A stretch of DNA of 64,000 bases from Bacillus sp. CH30_1T (GCF_008364765.1 NZ_VTUY01000005.1:48-64047); one strand, 5' to 3'; counted from the stretch's first letter, positions 9,223-21,382 are shown. Program-made: numbers and translations. Notes: generated by a model not told the origin, from the sequence alone.

Positions 9223-10335
9223 TTAAACAGCTGATTTCTTCCTTAAGAGGGTCTCAAAAGGACCTTTTATAGATTTTTGATGCATATAATGAGCCATTAT
9301 TACTGATAAGCCCCAAACAAATACCGCAATCAAATCACTCCACAATTGATTAATTTGTCCACCAAGACCGCCAGCATAAGGCGCTAAAATGAAAACAAAC
9401 AAAATTGACTGAAACAGATAAAAACTCAGTGAACGTTGTCCGAGGGCAGCAATAGCCTTTATAAAGCTCACACTCTTTCCTTCCAGCTTAATGACTAGCA
9501 ATCCAACTAGCGCCGTCCATCCAACTCCACCTGCATAACCAGTGACGGTATGAAGTGATTTAGCTGTTTCTTCCAATACATTATTGTAACTTGTCCAAAA
9601 CAATGACGACATAAGGGCCATCGGGATACCGCCAGCTGTTGATAGTAAAAGCCCCATTATAGCAACCATCATAAGTGCCTTCTTGTGGCTCTTAGGGTTA
9701 TCTATCACCTGAAAACGCGCCACTAAAATACCAATTAGCACCCCTGGGATTACTTGGTAACTCAGCACAGGTGTATAGAACATCCAATCAAACATCCGAG
9801 TAATAGATGCTTCAATAGGATTTGCAATAGTAGCAGAAGTAGTGACTTCCATATTTAATGCATCAAATCCCCTAGGCATGAACGGGGCAAACACTCCCAC
9901 CAAAACAAGAAAAACCAACGTCATCGCGATAATATTTCGATTGGATAATCGAAGAAATATACTTGCAAAAAGGAGAGCGATAAATCCATACACCCCGATA
10001 ATATCTGCGAAGAAAAGAGTTGCATGGAAAAATCCTATCACTAACATCCAAGCTCCTCTGCGCTTAAAAATCCCCTTCGTCTTCTTCCAACTAACCCCTT
10101 TTCTCTCTTGCCCTTTAAATACTTGATGGAGCCCATACCCAAAAAGGATGGCAAACAAAGGGAAGGCACGTCCATCAATGAAAACTTGCCTAAAAAATAC
10201 AGTTAACTGATCGCTTAAAGTAATTCCTCGTTCAGTTGAAAATATAAATTGATTGGCATGTGCCAATGCAATAAACAACAACATAAAACCTCTCGCTAAG
10301 TCTGGTGTTAATTTCCTTTGGGTAATTTCAGACAT
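9223..10335 (-). CDS. DUF418-family integral membrane protein
   Basis: A 370-residue protein with about eight to ten predicted membrane helices. The N-terminal LDLARG-like segment (LTPDLARGFMLLFIALAHAN) and the C-terminal FYLFQSILF with the following helix pair are hallmarks of the DUF418/YeiB group, which is distantly related to membrane acyltransferases. Its reaction is not established. The start overlaps the end of the small upstream gene (10328-10534) by eight bases, suggesting translational coupling, and a terminator follows at 9110-9136. Confidence 0.85.
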   Translation of the reverse strand: MSEITQRKLTPDLARGFMLLFIALAHANQFIFSTERGITLSDQLTVFFRQVFIDGRAFPLFAILFGYGLHQVFKGQERKGVSWKKTKGIFKRRGAWMLVIGFFHATLFFADIIGVYGFIALLFASIFLRLSNRNIIAMTLVFLVLVGVFAPFMPRGFDALNMEVTTSATIANPIEASITRMFDWMFYTPVLSYQVIPGVLIGILVARFQVIDNPKSHKKALMMVAIMGLLLSTAGGIPMALMSSLFWTSYNNVLEETAKSLHTVTGYAGGVGWTALVGLLVIKLEGKSVSFIKAIAALGQRSLSFYLFQSILFVFILAPYAGGLGGQINQLWSDLIAVFVWGLSVIMAHYMHQKSIKGPFETLLRKKSAV

Positions 10336-10534
10336 TAAATTTCACATGTTTCAAATACTCAGATTTCCCAATATCCTTAGGATTATTTTTATCTGCCCGA
10401 TAGCTGTCCTTGAATGAGAATCCGTAAACACTTAAATATTGCTCGGAATTTAGTAGATCATATTTTGCATCTTCTTTTTGATCCTTTAGTTTTCTAGCCA
10501 TTTTCATAAATTCATAAAACTTATGTCGATCCAT
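10328..10534 (-). CDS. Small hypothetical protein coupled to the DUF418 gene
   Basis: A 68-residue charged protein (MDRHKFYEFMKMARKLKDQK at the start) with no signal or membrane segment and no family I recognise. I use the internal ATG because GGTGG lies just upstream; the frame also opens at 10570 but without a ribosome binding site. Its last eight bases overlap the start of the DUF418 gene, which supports real translation. It could be a truncated remnant of a longer protein. Confidence 0.5.
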   Translation of the reverse strand: MDRHKFYEFMKMARKLKDQKEDAKYDLLNSEQYLSVYGFSFKDSYRADKNNPKDIGKSEYLKHVKFNV

Positions 10535-10698
10535 TAGTTCCACCACTTTTCGTAATTTTCTACATAGCATCTAAGTAAATTTTGCTGCAGATATAGATTC
10601 AGACACCATTGGTAACGGACTTCAGTGTCATGTAGAGTCAATTGCTATTCTCTATTTCACCTTTTTCATTCAGACTCCTACACTTTATCCGATCGACA

Positions 10699-11469
10699 CT
10701 AAACCTGTTCTGTTTGAATAAGCTTATATCGTTCTAATATTTGGATTAGAACCTGTTTATTGTATTTCGTTTTCCCATGGATTCTTTCAGCCCATTCTTC
10801 TACCGTTTCTACCTTGGGTTCATTCAATAACCCTTCTGTTGTACTTAGAAAGCTATCCCAATTATAAAATTCCCAATGAGCGATTTCAGATTTGTATGCT
10901 GTTCTGCATTCCAATAAAGGGTTGGGGTTTATCAAATGTTGAGAATGCTCGGCAGCCTTTACAAACGAATCCATTTCGATTGGATGGGTCTGAAAAACTT
11001 GTTTCGATACTTTTCCATTAGGTCGATGATACAGAATTTCTGTGCCTGATGGATGACTTTGAACCTGTACCCTTGCTGCAGGGAAGAAACCACTTACCTT
11101 TTCATTGGTATAATCTACGCTATCCGTATCAATTAAAATGGGATTCAGCCATTGGTCACCCAAATCACAAAGGAAGCGTTCACCCTTCTCATTTAGTGCG
11201 ATGACAGCAACATGAGCATCTTCTGAATTCAGGTTATGACCAACGGGATACGCCTCTACTCCATCCCGTTTAAACTCATCAAGTAACCATAGTGCAAGAT
11301 CAAAACAATTCCCGGACATGCCAAATTGTTCCCTATGCTCCCGCATAAGAGAGACCTCCCGCTGTTTCTTCATATTTCCCTGGTTATAAAACCAAACTTT
11401 CGTTAACGTCTCCATGGGAATATCATTAAATTTCTCCCATGTCTTCAAAATGCTTTCTGAAGCTAACAT
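10699..11469 (-). CDS. Arylamine N-acetyltransferase/transglutaminase-like thiol protein
   Basis: A 256-residue soluble protein whose order of motifs suggests a papain-like Cys-His-Asp triad: Cys in SGNCFDLALWLLDEF (about residue 54), His in EDAHVAVIAL (about 87) and Asp in FLCDLGDQW (about 102). This spacing matches arylamine N-acetyltransferase and transglutaminase-like folds. The exact reaction is not clear. A NUDIX gene fragment ends eight bases upstream of its start codon, so the present upstream region arose by a deletion or rearrangement. Confidence 0.65.
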   Translation of the reverse strand: MLASESILKTWEKFNDIPMETLTKVWFYNQGNMKKQREVSLMREHREQFGMSGNCFDLALWLLDEFKRDGVEAYPVGHNLNSEDAHVAVIALNEKGERFLCDLGDQWLNPILIDTDSVDYTNEKVSGFFPAARVQVQSHPSGTEILYHRPNGKVSKQVFQTHPIEMDSFVKAAEHSQHLINPNPLLECRTAYKSEIAHWEFYNWDSFLSTTEGLLNEPKVETVEEWAERIHGKTKYNKQVLIQILERYKLIQTEQV

Positions 11470-11477
11470 TTGAGTTC

Positions 11478-11639
11478 CTACCTTCTAATTTGAATTCGTT
11501 GATATGTAGATAAATAACTTAATTGGTCTATGTAAGGTATTAAATAACTATATTGATCGGTTAACCCTTCTGGTAATTCATTCAGTTTATAATACTGGAC
11601 TTCAATAGATTCTTCATCCAATTCAATATTCCCTCTAAC
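11478..11639 (-). pseudogene. C-terminal fragment of a NUDIX hydrolase
   Basis: The minus strand encodes 53 residues with EVQYYKLNELPEGLTDQYSY and PYIDQLSYL, the usual end of NUDIX hydrolases after the Nudix helix. Three stop codons occur just upstream in the same frame and the Nudix box is absent, so this is a 3' remnant. No matching 5' part is visible in the 430 bases up to 12071, a stretch where I see no other gene. Confidence 0.55.
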
Positions 11640-12070
11640 CTACTAAACTCATCCATCTTTTTTTGATTTGATTCCGTTCTCCAACTCCACAGTTGAATTT
11701 GATCAAAAGCCTATTGCTTTGTTACAAACACCAGCAAACTCCCAATCCTTTCCTGAATTCGTGATGGAAAGTCAGTTAAGATCACACCAGAACAATAATT
11801 ATGCCGGGTTGAACCACTTTCAAGCTGGATTTAAAATTATTAATCCTGTTTCAGATTTATTAATCCGGAATTTCATTTAATCGTGCCGAAAATAAATTAA
11901 TCAAGCATTCGTGTCGAATCTTCTTTATTTAGAAACATTCACTCCACGCTTGGTCCTGATCCCCAATCCAAATTAACTTTAACCTGGTGATGATCAAAGG
12001 TTCTTCTTCACATAAATTGAGCAATCCAAGAAAATAGTAAGAAGATAAGCCATAAAAGGAGAAATAACAA

Positions 12071-13312
12071 ATGAAAAAAGCTATCCTCTTCTCAATAATT
12101 TTTGCTCTTTTATTTCCGCTAGCCCCCTCCGCAGCTGTAGAGAATCAAGTTAAAGCTGCTTTTATCAGGGACGGGAATTTGTGGGTCCTGTTAGATGGCC
12201 AAGAAACACAAGTCACGGATTCTGGCAAAGTATTCTCCAACCCCCAATGGTCGAAAGACGGCACCTGGCTGGCTTATCAAGTAGAGGCATCTTCTGGATT
12301 TGATAAAGGAGAAGTGCAGTCAGAGATATGGACCTATACTATTAAGACGGGTGAAAAGAAGAAAATTTCTTATAATGGCTATTCACCTGAATGGGCACCC
12401 CATAGAAACGTTATTGCCTATAATGACAAAGGAATTTTAGATATCTCTGACCTCAACCGATTCTACAACATCGCAACCGGGGTCAGTGACTTTACTTGGC
12501 TTCCGGATGGTAGTGGATTTCTTCTTTCTTCATCTGGCACTCTCAGCCCGGATGGTTGGTCAAGCGCCTCATTGTTCACCAAAAAAGTCGGCGATGATTA
12601 TGAGGATATTGTTCTTTTTGGAGGGGTGGAGCCTTTCTTCACACTCCCAAGGGAAATAGGGACAACGGATAAAAACAAACTAATTGCCGTATATGCGGAC
12701 CAGCTAACATATTCGCCGAGCGGAAAGTGGATCTCTTTTGTTGTGTCTCCAACCGCCTCCTGGTCCATGGACAGTAATATGGTGTGCATCATCGACAAGG
12801 AAGGAAAAAACTTCGAAGTATTAGACGAGATGATTTTGCAAGTAGGAGAGCCAAAGTGGTCACCCTCCACCGATACGATTGCGTATATCGCTGGCGGTGG
12901 GAGAATTGTGTTCGGGTTCAAGAACAAGGACTTAAAGGTAAAGGAAATGCCTGTTACAGGAACATACACCCCTGCCCATTACGCTGATCTTGATTTCAAT
13001 TGGGTGAGCGACAAGTCACTGGTTGTATCGAGAATCAAAGAACAGGAGTGGACAAATGACTTCAGTAAGCACCCTCTCCCTTCGCTTTTCACACTGAATA
13101 TGGACACGAAAAACCAAATAAAAATAACGGATCCACCTAAAGGGTCTGGAGATTATGCTCCACAGTTCATCCCTTCCATTCAAAAGCTCGTTTGGCTAAG
13201 GGGATCCTCTATAACAGACTCAAAAAGAAATCTGTGGATAGCGAATACGGATGGAACTGAAGCAAGGGAATGGATGCGGGATATTGAGAAGATTGTATTT
13301 TATAAAGAGTGA
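12071..13312 (+). CDS. Secreted TolB-like beta-propeller protein
   Basis: A 413-residue protein with a signal peptide (residues 1-22, ending PSAAVEN). It has repeated WD40-like PD40 blades, seen as SNPQWSKDGTWLAYQ, YSPEWAPHRNVIAY, YSPSGKWISFVVS, GEPKWSPSTDTIAYI and YAPQFIPSIQKLVWL. It is likely exported and may bind a ligand or cell-surface partner. Bacillota lack the Tol-Pal system, so a TolB role does not follow. AAAGGAG precedes the ATG. It is one of the few plus-strand genes and stands alone. Confidence 0.8.
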   Translation: MKKAILFSIIFALLFPLAPSAAVENQVKAAFIRDGNLWVLLDGQETQVTDSGKVFSNPQWSKDGTWLAYQVEASSGFDKGEVQSEIWTYTIKTGEKKKISYNGYSPEWAPHRNVIAYNDKGILDISDLNRFYNIATGVSDFTWLPDGSGFLLSSSGTLSPDGWSSASLFTKKVGDDYEDIVLFGGVEPFFTLPREIGTTDKNKLIAVYADQLTYSPSGKWISFVVSPTASWSMDSNMVCIIDKEGKNFEVLDEMILQVGEPKWSPSTDTIAYIAGGGRIVFGFKNKDLKVKEMPVTGTYTPAHYADLDFNWVSDKSLVVSRIKEQEWTNDFSKHPLPSLFTLNMDTKNQIKITDPPKGSGDYAPQFIPSIQKLVWLRGSSITDSKRNLWIANTDGTEAREWMRDIEKIVFYKE

Positions 13313-13458
13313 ATTCGCAAACTTTGTTGCATAGAAAGCTTGAGGATCGTGGATGTGAATAATGGATAAAGGACATGATCCAGTCTGCAACCGCGATTTT
13401 TCGACAAACGTAACCTTCAGCAACATCAACATCTAATAAATTGGCACAATAGCAAAAA

Positions 13459-13496
13459 AAATAAGGTACTTAGATCACGCTCAAAGTACCTTATTT
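13459..13496. terminator. Bidirectional terminator between convergent genes
   Basis: AAATAAGGTACTT (13459-13471) and AAGTACCTTATTT (13484-13496) are a perfect 13-bp stem. It lies between the convergent TolB-like and SRPBCC genes. On the minus strand it runs into eight T. Confidence 0.85.
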
Positions 13497-13531
13497 CAAA
13501 ATATGATGTTATTTTTCACTTTCTCTAAGTC

Positions 13532-13954
13532 TCACTTAACCAGCGCTGCTCTAAGATTGACACCATACTCCATGTAACCTTTCAAGCATGTCAGCATGTA
13601 TACCCAACCCTCTTTATTGTCTAGTAATTGGCTGATAAGGTTTTCGTTGGTCTCATCGAATCCTTCTTCTTTGACTACTACAATAGTGCTGCCTTTTTCT
13701 TCTTGCACAAATGTTATGGTCACTTTATGGTCTCCTGCCCACTCGAAGACAATCTTATTATGTTCTTGAATTTCTTTTATGTCTATATCACCTTGTGCAT
13801 CATATTCTTCATATCTTAAAGTAACAGTCTTCCCTTCCTCCCACCGTTCAGAACTTGAAGAAAACCAAAAGTTACCTATTTTATCAGGATCAACAAATGC
13901 CTCGAAAATTTCATGTGCCGGCTTTTGAATTCTCATTTGAGAGAGATTATTCAT
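13532..13954 (-). CDS. SRPBCC/AHSA1-domain protein
   Basis: About 140 residues of an Activator-of-Hsp90-ATPase-like START-fold domain: PAHEIFEAFVDPDKIGNFWF, ERWEEGKTVTLRY and GWVYMLTCLKGYMEYG are typical. Such proteins bind hydrophobic ligands; no specific role can be given. The frame stays open to 14125, but that upstream stretch overlaps the response-regulator remnant at 14055-14156 in another frame, so it is not part of the protein. I chose the ATG at 13952-13954; an ATG seven codons earlier is also possible. Confidence 0.75.
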   Translation of the reverse strand: MNNLSQMRIQKPAHEIFEAFVDPDKIGNFWFSSSSERWEEGKTVTLRYEEYDAQGDIDIKEIQEHNKIVFEWAGDHKVTITFVQEEKGSTIVVVKEEGFDETNENLISQLLDNKEGWVYMLTCLKGYMEYGVNLRAALVK

Positions 13955-14054
13955 ACATCTTCCACTCACTTTCATATATTTTTGCGTTATTTCATTTATA
14001 TACTGTCTACTATTTCTTGTCCATTTATTAGACCATTCCGTTTTTTCAATAATC

Positions 14055-14156
14055 TTATTTCTTGAAACCGCACCCAACGCCCCAAATGGTTTCAAGAAGT
14101 TCAGGGGTTGAAGGATCCTGCTCAATCTTCTTTCTGATTTTCCTGATATGAACGGC
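14055..14156 (-). pseudogene. C-terminal remnant of an OmpR-type response regulator
   Basis: Thirty-three codons on the minus strand read VHIRKIRKKIEQ... followed by LLETIWGVGCGFKK and a stop. This is the last part of the winged-helix domain of OmpR/PhoB regulators, where VHIRRLRxKI and TVWGVGYxF are the norm. A TAG codon stands immediately upstream in frame, and no receiver domain is nearby. It is a clear gene remnant between the GDPD and SRPBCC genes. Confidence 0.8.
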
Positions 14157-14176
14157 CTATTTAGGACCCCCAGGGA

Positions 14177-15145
14177 TCAATCGTTTATGATAGGAGCTAT
14201 CCGGTCTATTCTATTTGTCCAAATTCCACCCTTATAATTTTCTGACACACGCGCAAGATCTGACTTCTCGTCAAATCCTTCTGACCAATCACCATCACCG
14301 GCAACAAGAATAACCCTTGTATTGACATCTTCCATTCTATTTATGAACTTTTCGGGGAATCCCCAAAGGTAAGAAGCATACTTTTCGGGTATATGAATTT
14401 GCGTATTTTTACAAGAACCGGGTATATAACCCGTCCAACTTAAAGCTTCATAAGAAAGTAGACAGCTTTTTAACGTCTCTTTTGACATGACACGCATATC
14501 TGGCAGATTCTCCTTCAACGTTTCAATAGGTTCATCTCCACCATATACTGATAGATCGCCTAGCCTTTCCTCAGAGTAATTAGAGAGATACTTAGCTAAT
14601 TGTTTACCTTCAGTTGGATCATTACTCTTAATGTGAATTAAAAATTCCTTATTTGGAAAGTGAGTTAATACTTCATTTAATGTAGGGATCTGCCCCATTC
14701 CTTTCCCTCGAAAAGGATACGTCTTTCCATTGTCAGCTGTATAACCATATCCTATATCTAACTTTCTCAGCTCTTTCATTGTATGGTCTCTTGTCTTCCC
14801 AGTACCATCTGTTCTACAATCAAGGGTCCAATCGTGGAAAATGGCAAATTCCCCATCTTCCGTAGGTTGGATATCAATTTCCACTATATCTGCTCCTGCT
14901 TTGAAAGCTGCTTCCATTGAAGGAATAGTGTTTTCCAAGTAATGGTGTTCAGGTTCATTGATAATTTCTGCTGTACACGTTTCGCCAGTTATACCTTCCA
15001 TAGGAAAAGTTTGAGCTAAGCCCCGATGAGCCAAAAGGATCGGTTCTCCTTTTCTTTCATCACTAAACATAGAGCTATTATTTAGATAAACAAATAGCGT
15101 TAATGCGAGGCAGATTAATATCGTTACTTTAAAGCCTTTTTTCAT
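14177..15145 (-). CDS. Membrane-anchored glycerophosphodiester phosphodiesterase
   Basis: A 322-residue GDPD-family TIM-barrel enzyme with an N-terminal membrane segment (residues 5-22). Motifs are LLAHRGLAQ (catalytic His in HRG), ENTIPSMEAAFKAGAD, VEIDIQPTEDG (metal-binding acids) and FAIFHDWTLDCRTDG (second catalytic His). It hydrolyses glycerophosphodiesters to glycerol 3-phosphate and an alcohol, here probably outside the membrane. The insert with several cysteines (GETCTAE, LDCRTD, KSCLL, SCKNT) is unusual and would suit an exported protein. It stands alone. Confidence 0.88.
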   Translation of the reverse strand: MKKGFKVTILICLALTLFVYLNNSSMFSDERKGEPILLAHRGLAQTFPMEGITGETCTAEIINEPEHHYLENTIPSMEAAFKAGADIVEIDIQPTEDGEFAIFHDWTLDCRTDGTGKTRDHTMKELRKLDIGYGYTADNGKTYPFRGKGMGQIPTLNEVLTHFPNKEFLIHIKSNDPTEGKQLAKYLSNYSEERLGDLSVYGGDEPIETLKENLPDMRVMSKETLKSCLLSYEALSWTGYIPGSCKNTQIHIPEKYASYLWGFPEKFINRMEDVNTRVILVAGDGDWSEGFDEKSDLARVSENYKGGIWTNRIDRIAPIIND

Positions 15146-15321
15146 TCGTTTCCCATCCTATCTAAAATCATAAATTTCACTTTACCTTCTCTATCCATAA
15201 TCAAAAGTTTTGGAAGTTCCGGAAGGTGTACCCTTTAAATATATTTAATTCTCTCTAATTAAGTTTGTCTACTGTTAATATAAGCTCATACTTTATAAAC
15301 CGACTAACTTCGTATATAAAA

Positions 15322-15352
15322 AAGCGACGCAATAGTATGTCTTGCGCCGCTT
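15322..15352 (-). terminator. Terminator of the rph-like gene
   Basis: AAGCGACGCAA (15322-15332) and TTGCGCCGCTT (15342-15352) pair with one internal mismatch, followed on the minus strand by a T-rich tract. It lies in the 317-bp gap between the phosphotransferase and GDPD genes, where I see no other gene. Confidence 0.75.
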
Positions 15353-15462
15353 CATATAATATTGGAATGAATTATATTTGTGTCTGTTTTGTTGTTATAA
15401 TCTTGGTGCTGCCCCTATTATACATGGTGACACACCGCTCAGTTAACTACTCGATCCACCCA

Positions 15463-18063
<2,601 letters not shown>

Positions 18064-18307
18064 CTATCCATCAATGTTCTATTGATTTTAGCAGTAGAAA
18101 ATGGGAATAAACAGTCTATAATAAGAATTTTTATCATGCTATAATGGTATTAGGAAGAGATCGAAATTTAAAATAAACAACGAATTTTCGGGGGTAAATC
18201 TCATTAAATAGTCTGTGAAAAATCTCTGAGTTATATTGCTCCGAGCTTTTTTATGGAGTTTTTTCGTTAAAATCACCGCTTATGGAATAGATTAAACAAT
18301 AAGAAAA

Positions 18308-18332
18308 GCGTAATCCAGTCTAAGGATTACGC
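18308..18332 (-). terminator. Terminator of the GyrI-like gene
   Basis: GCGTAATCC (18308-18316) pairs perfectly with GGATTACGC (18324-18332), followed by TTTTCTT on the minus strand. The rest of the 315-bp gap up to 18366 shows no gene. Confidence 0.75.
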
Positions 18333-18366
18333 CCTCATCATAACTAACCTTATTCCTATGTTCTCT

Positions 18367-18852
18367 TTATTTCCTTACAACAGGAATCCACATTTCACCA
18401 AATACCTGCCCGTTTCGGTGCCCCATTTCAACCGTTGCATTAGGTGCACCAACATAAGCAACATCCTTTTCTTCTGGTAAGACTTGACCAAAGGCAATGG
18501 CAGTAACCATATTATTTAATTCTTCAGCCGTCTTCCCTTCGCCTTTCACAACCACGTATTCTCCCTTAGGAAACTGAATCACTCTAGCCCCATCCGGTAC
18601 TGGTGACGATGCCTCTGCCATGACGCCGGCATAATGCATCATTTTATTATTCACTGCTTCGTTCACTGCAAAAATGTAGTCGTTTGTGGCCATGGATTTT
18701 AAAGTATCAAGCCTTCCATCTTCGCTTACAGCTTGCCAAAAATCCGCCTTTTCCTTACTCAATCCAGCAAAATCAGTATAATCGCTCTTAAGATCGGTTC
18801 CTAACCCTATTACAATAAAACCGTCTTTTTCTTCTAACTTATACTCTGCCAT
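18367..18852 (-). CDS. GyrI-like / AraC effector-binding-domain protein
   Basis: A 161-residue stand-alone effector-binding domain, without a DNA-binding part. RVIQFPKGEYVVVKGEGKTAEELNNM is split here as the core strand IQFPKGEYVVVKG and following helix, and GEMWIPVVRK is the typical end. Proteins of this fold bind hydrophobic small molecules and may sequester or hydrolyse them. I prefer the ATG at 18850-18852, preceded by AAAAGGATGG, over the one at 18876. The gene is divergent from a WYL regulator 112 bases away, which probably controls it. Confidence 0.78.
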   Translation of the reverse strand: MAEYKLEEKDGFIVIGLGTDLKSDYTDFAGLSKEKADFWQAVSEDGRLDTLKSMATNDYIFAVNEAVNNKMMHYAGVMAEASSPVPDGARVIQFPKGEYVVVKGEGKTAEELNNMVTAIAFGQVLPEEKDVAYVGAPNATVEMGHRNGQVFGEMWIPVVRK

Positions 18853-18964
18853 ATTTAAAACCATCCTTTTGTTCATTTATTTCAAGCGATTTGTCTCCAT
18901 CACTTGATAAATATATAATAGCGTTAAATAGTATCAAAAAATGACACCTTTTCTGGGGGACCTG

Positions 18965-19927
18965 ATGAAAAAAGTTGAACGAATAAATGTGATTATGAGA
19001 TATATCAACAACCGGGCTCACTTTACCATTCCTGAAATCATGCGTGAATTTCACATTTCACGGTCGACAGCTATTAGAGATATCAGAGAAATTGAGTCCA
19101 TGGGGATGCCACTTGTTTCTGAAGCTGGAAGGGATGGGGGTTATTTTGTCATGCACAATTCTGTCCTGCCTGAGGTCCGTTTCACCGATCATGAAGTGAA
19201 AGCTCTATTTATTGCCTTTATGGCGACCCGTAATCAGCAGCTCCCTTATCTAAAAAGCCGACAATCAATAGCTGAAAAATTACTTAGCCTCATCTCACAA
19301 AGCCAGCAAGATGACCTGATTCTCCTGAACCAGCTCTTGCTGTTTGAAGGGACCAATCCCCATAATCCCGACTTACTGGACCTTTCAGACCTCCCCCATC
19401 CCATGGTGGAAACACTCTTCCAAATCCTCCTTTTGGATAGATATTTATTGCTCACAATCCAAGAAGAAAAGGACATCAAATCTTATCCCATCTATTTGTT
19501 ACACCTTTACCATGAAAAAAGCTTCTGGATCATTGAAGGCTTTGACTTAAAGGAAGAAAAGAAGCGGATTTTTCCCGCCGACCTCCTCATCGACATCAAA
19601 CCATACTCGCCGGAAAAAAGACTGAGAGAGCAAGAGATTTTAGAAAAACTGAAAATGCGGGAAGAAGGAATCAACCTTGTCCTTGAACTTGGTCCAAAAG
19701 CGATTGCTCAGTATAAAAAATACCATCCTTTAAGAGTTTCAATCGCCTATACGAATCCTTACCAAACCACAGCCATTCTAAAGACTTTTGTTCATGTTCA
19801 TAAGCCCGATGAATTAACCGAATTCACAAACTGGTTGCTTTTCCTTGGCAGGGATCTCAAGATCAGGGAAATCCCAGAAAAAGTCTTACATAATATACGA
19901 AAGGGATTAGACCAATACCGGGAATAA
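18965..19927 (+). CDS. HTH-WYL family transcriptional regulator (YafY-like)
   Basis: A 320-residue regulator: N-terminal HTH_11 domain (INVIMRYINNRAHFTIPEIM, then HISRSTAIRDIREIESMGMP as recognition helix), followed by a WYL-type ligand domain and C-terminal extension (WCX). Such proteins sense small molecules or nucleic acids. A GGGGGA ribosome binding site favours the ATG at 18965; an upstream in-frame ATG at 18941 has none. It is divergent from the GyrI-like gene, so both likely share the intergenic control region 18853-18964. Confidence 0.85.
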   Translation: MKKVERINVIMRYINNRAHFTIPEIMREFHISRSTAIRDIREIESMGMPLVSEAGRDGGYFVMHNSVLPEVRFTDHEVKALFIAFMATRNQQLPYLKSRQSIAEKLLSLISQSQQDDLILLNQLLLFEGTNPHNPDLLDLSDLPHPMVETLFQILLLDRYLLLTIQEEKDIKSYPIYLLHLYHEKSFWIIEGFDLKEEKKRIFPADLLIDIKPYSPEKRLREQEILEKLKMREEGINLVLELGPKAIAQYKKYHPLRVSIAYTNPYQTTAILKTFVHVHKPDELTEFTNWLLFLGRDLKIREIPEKVLHNIRKGLDQYRE

Positions 19928-19974
19928 CAGCGGCCTGATTGAATATCCGCTTTACCTGCTATTCCTATAGGATG

Positions 19975-20637
19975 TCATAAATTTTGACGATAAGTTTTTA
20001 CCATTTCGAAATATTGTGTATCTCCTAAGCCATATTCTTTGAAATTTCCGCTTAGAAGTGACACCAGTTCTTTTATGGGGACGTCCTGGTGCTGTTGAAT
20101 ATACAACATAAGATCACTATCTTCCTTAAGGTAATTCAAATACAGTACAACCCCTTTGTATAAAGGGATTGGATGAACTTCCTTAGGCATAGCTTTATGA
20201 ATCATTACTTGTTTGTAGAGTTGATCATATCCCTTTGCCTTTAGGCTGTAATGACTTTCAGGTTGAAAATCATCACCGACAAGATGGAGGTCAATTGAAC
20301 CTCCATAATCTGTTTGATCTAACCAGGCGAGTAGAGTGAGAAGATTCATTTGACAAAACATATCCTCATCAAACCATAGTGCTATATGATCAAAATCCTC
20401 ACAAAAGAGAGGCTGCAATGGTTTTAAGGTGATTTCAGCATATTGCGCAGTTGTTACTTGATGAACTTTCGCACGCATTTCGATAAATTCACCGGAAAAT
20501 AAATCTCCGCAGGTTTCCCCATAACACATGGCCTCGTTGAAGGGAATCATCAATTCGGCTTCAAGAAACTGTGTCTCTTTGAAATTCTTATACATTTCTG
20601 TTCCATTTAATATATGTATGGCTCCTGTTGGATTCAC
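19975..20637 (-). CDS. DUF1835-domain protein
   Basis: A 220-residue protein beginning with VNPTGAIHILNGTEM; IPFNEAMCYG and IALWFDEDMFCQMNLLTLLAW are the signature segments of DUF1835 proteins, whose role is not established. I chose GTG at 20635-20637 because a perfect AGGAGG stands seven bases ahead. Another ATG in a different frame overlaps it and leads directly to a stop. It converges with the WYL regulator gene. Confidence 0.75.
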   Translation of the reverse strand: MNPTGAIHILNGTEMYKNFKETQFLEAELMIPFNEAMCYGETCGDLFSGEFIEMRAKVHQVTTAQYAEITLKPLQPLFCEDFDHIALWFDEDMFCQMNLLTLLAWLDQTDYGGSIDLHLVGDDFQPESHYSLKAKGYDQLYKQVMIHKAMPKEVHPIPLYKGVVLYLNYLKEDSDLMLYIQQHQDVPIKELVSLLSGNFKEYGLGDTQYFEMVKTYRQNL

Positions 20638-20780
20638 ATTGACACCTCCTGCTCTGTTGGCTTGATTCTGCAGCATTTCTCTATACCTATACTAACTTAT
20701 ATTTTCAAGCCATTCTCAATAAACACTTCCCTTTTTAGAATGGCCCGTTTATTAAACATTATAAGAATAATGACAATCCA

Positions 20781-21131
20781 TTATTTCTCCCATAGCTCAA
20801 TCAGTCTACCTTCAGGATCTTTAATCCAAATAAACGTACCATATTCACTAACCTCTTTTTCCTTTACAAGAGGTACACCAACTTGTTCCAGATGATCAAT
20901 CGTCTCGTTTATATTATAAACTTGGAAATTCAACATCACTTGCTGTTTTTCTGGGAAGTAAGGGTCATCTTGAGTAAAGAAAGAAAAAATGGTTTCATTT
21001 CCTGATTCGGGTTTAATAATAGTCCCATACCAATCTTCCATTTCAATCTTCAACACTTCACTGTACCATTTCTTTAAAGCATCCAGGTTTTTAGTCCTCC
21101 AAAATATTCCCCCGAAACCTTTTATCATCAT
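20781..21131 (-). CDS. VOC-family (glyoxalase/bleomycin-resistance fold) protein
   Basis: A 116-residue protein with the paired beta-alpha-beta modules of the vicinal oxygen chelate fold: GFGGIFWRTKNLDALKKWYS at the start and EYGTFIWIKDPEGRLIELWE at the end. The metal-ligand pattern is incomplete at the N-terminal module (Phe/Trp in place of His), so it may be a binding protein rather than an enzyme. I chose the ATG at 21131 with GGGAG upstream. Confidence 0.8.
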   Translation of the reverse strand: MMIKGFGGIFWRTKNLDALKKWYSEVLKIEMEDWYGTIIKPESGNETIFSFFTQDDPYFPEKQQVMLNFQVYNINETIDHLEQVGVPLVKEKEVSEYGTFIWIKDPEGRLIELWEK

Positions 21132-21274
21132 AAAAAACTCACTCCCTTCTCTAATTCCTTTCATTTTCCGATTAAATTAGAAATTCAAGAAATAAAAACA
21201 AATTCCTTCTTCATTCATCCGATAGTTGAAGAAGGCAATATCCGTTATATATCGTTTTCATTTATTTATTACAT

Positions 21275-21382
21275 TTAAGGTTCGCTAATAGCCCACAAAG
21301 TTTTTGAATGCATCCCATTGAATTTCAGTTCAACTTCACCAGATTCTTCTATACTTCTTGTTTTCGGCAATATAGATCTAGG
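21275..21382 (-). pseudogene. Possible 3' gene remnant
   Basis: Thirty-five codons on the minus strand (ending GMHSKTLWAISEP and a stop) look protein-like, but a TAA precedes them in frame and no start or ribosome binding site is present. I do not recognise the family. The rest of the 337-bp gap (21132-21468) shows nothing else besides the promoter region of the MraY-like gene. Confidence 0.3.

Noticed and set aside
11668..11880. 70-codon plus-strand frame
   Set aside because: No ribosome binding site, unconvincing composition, and no family; the area is decayed sequence.
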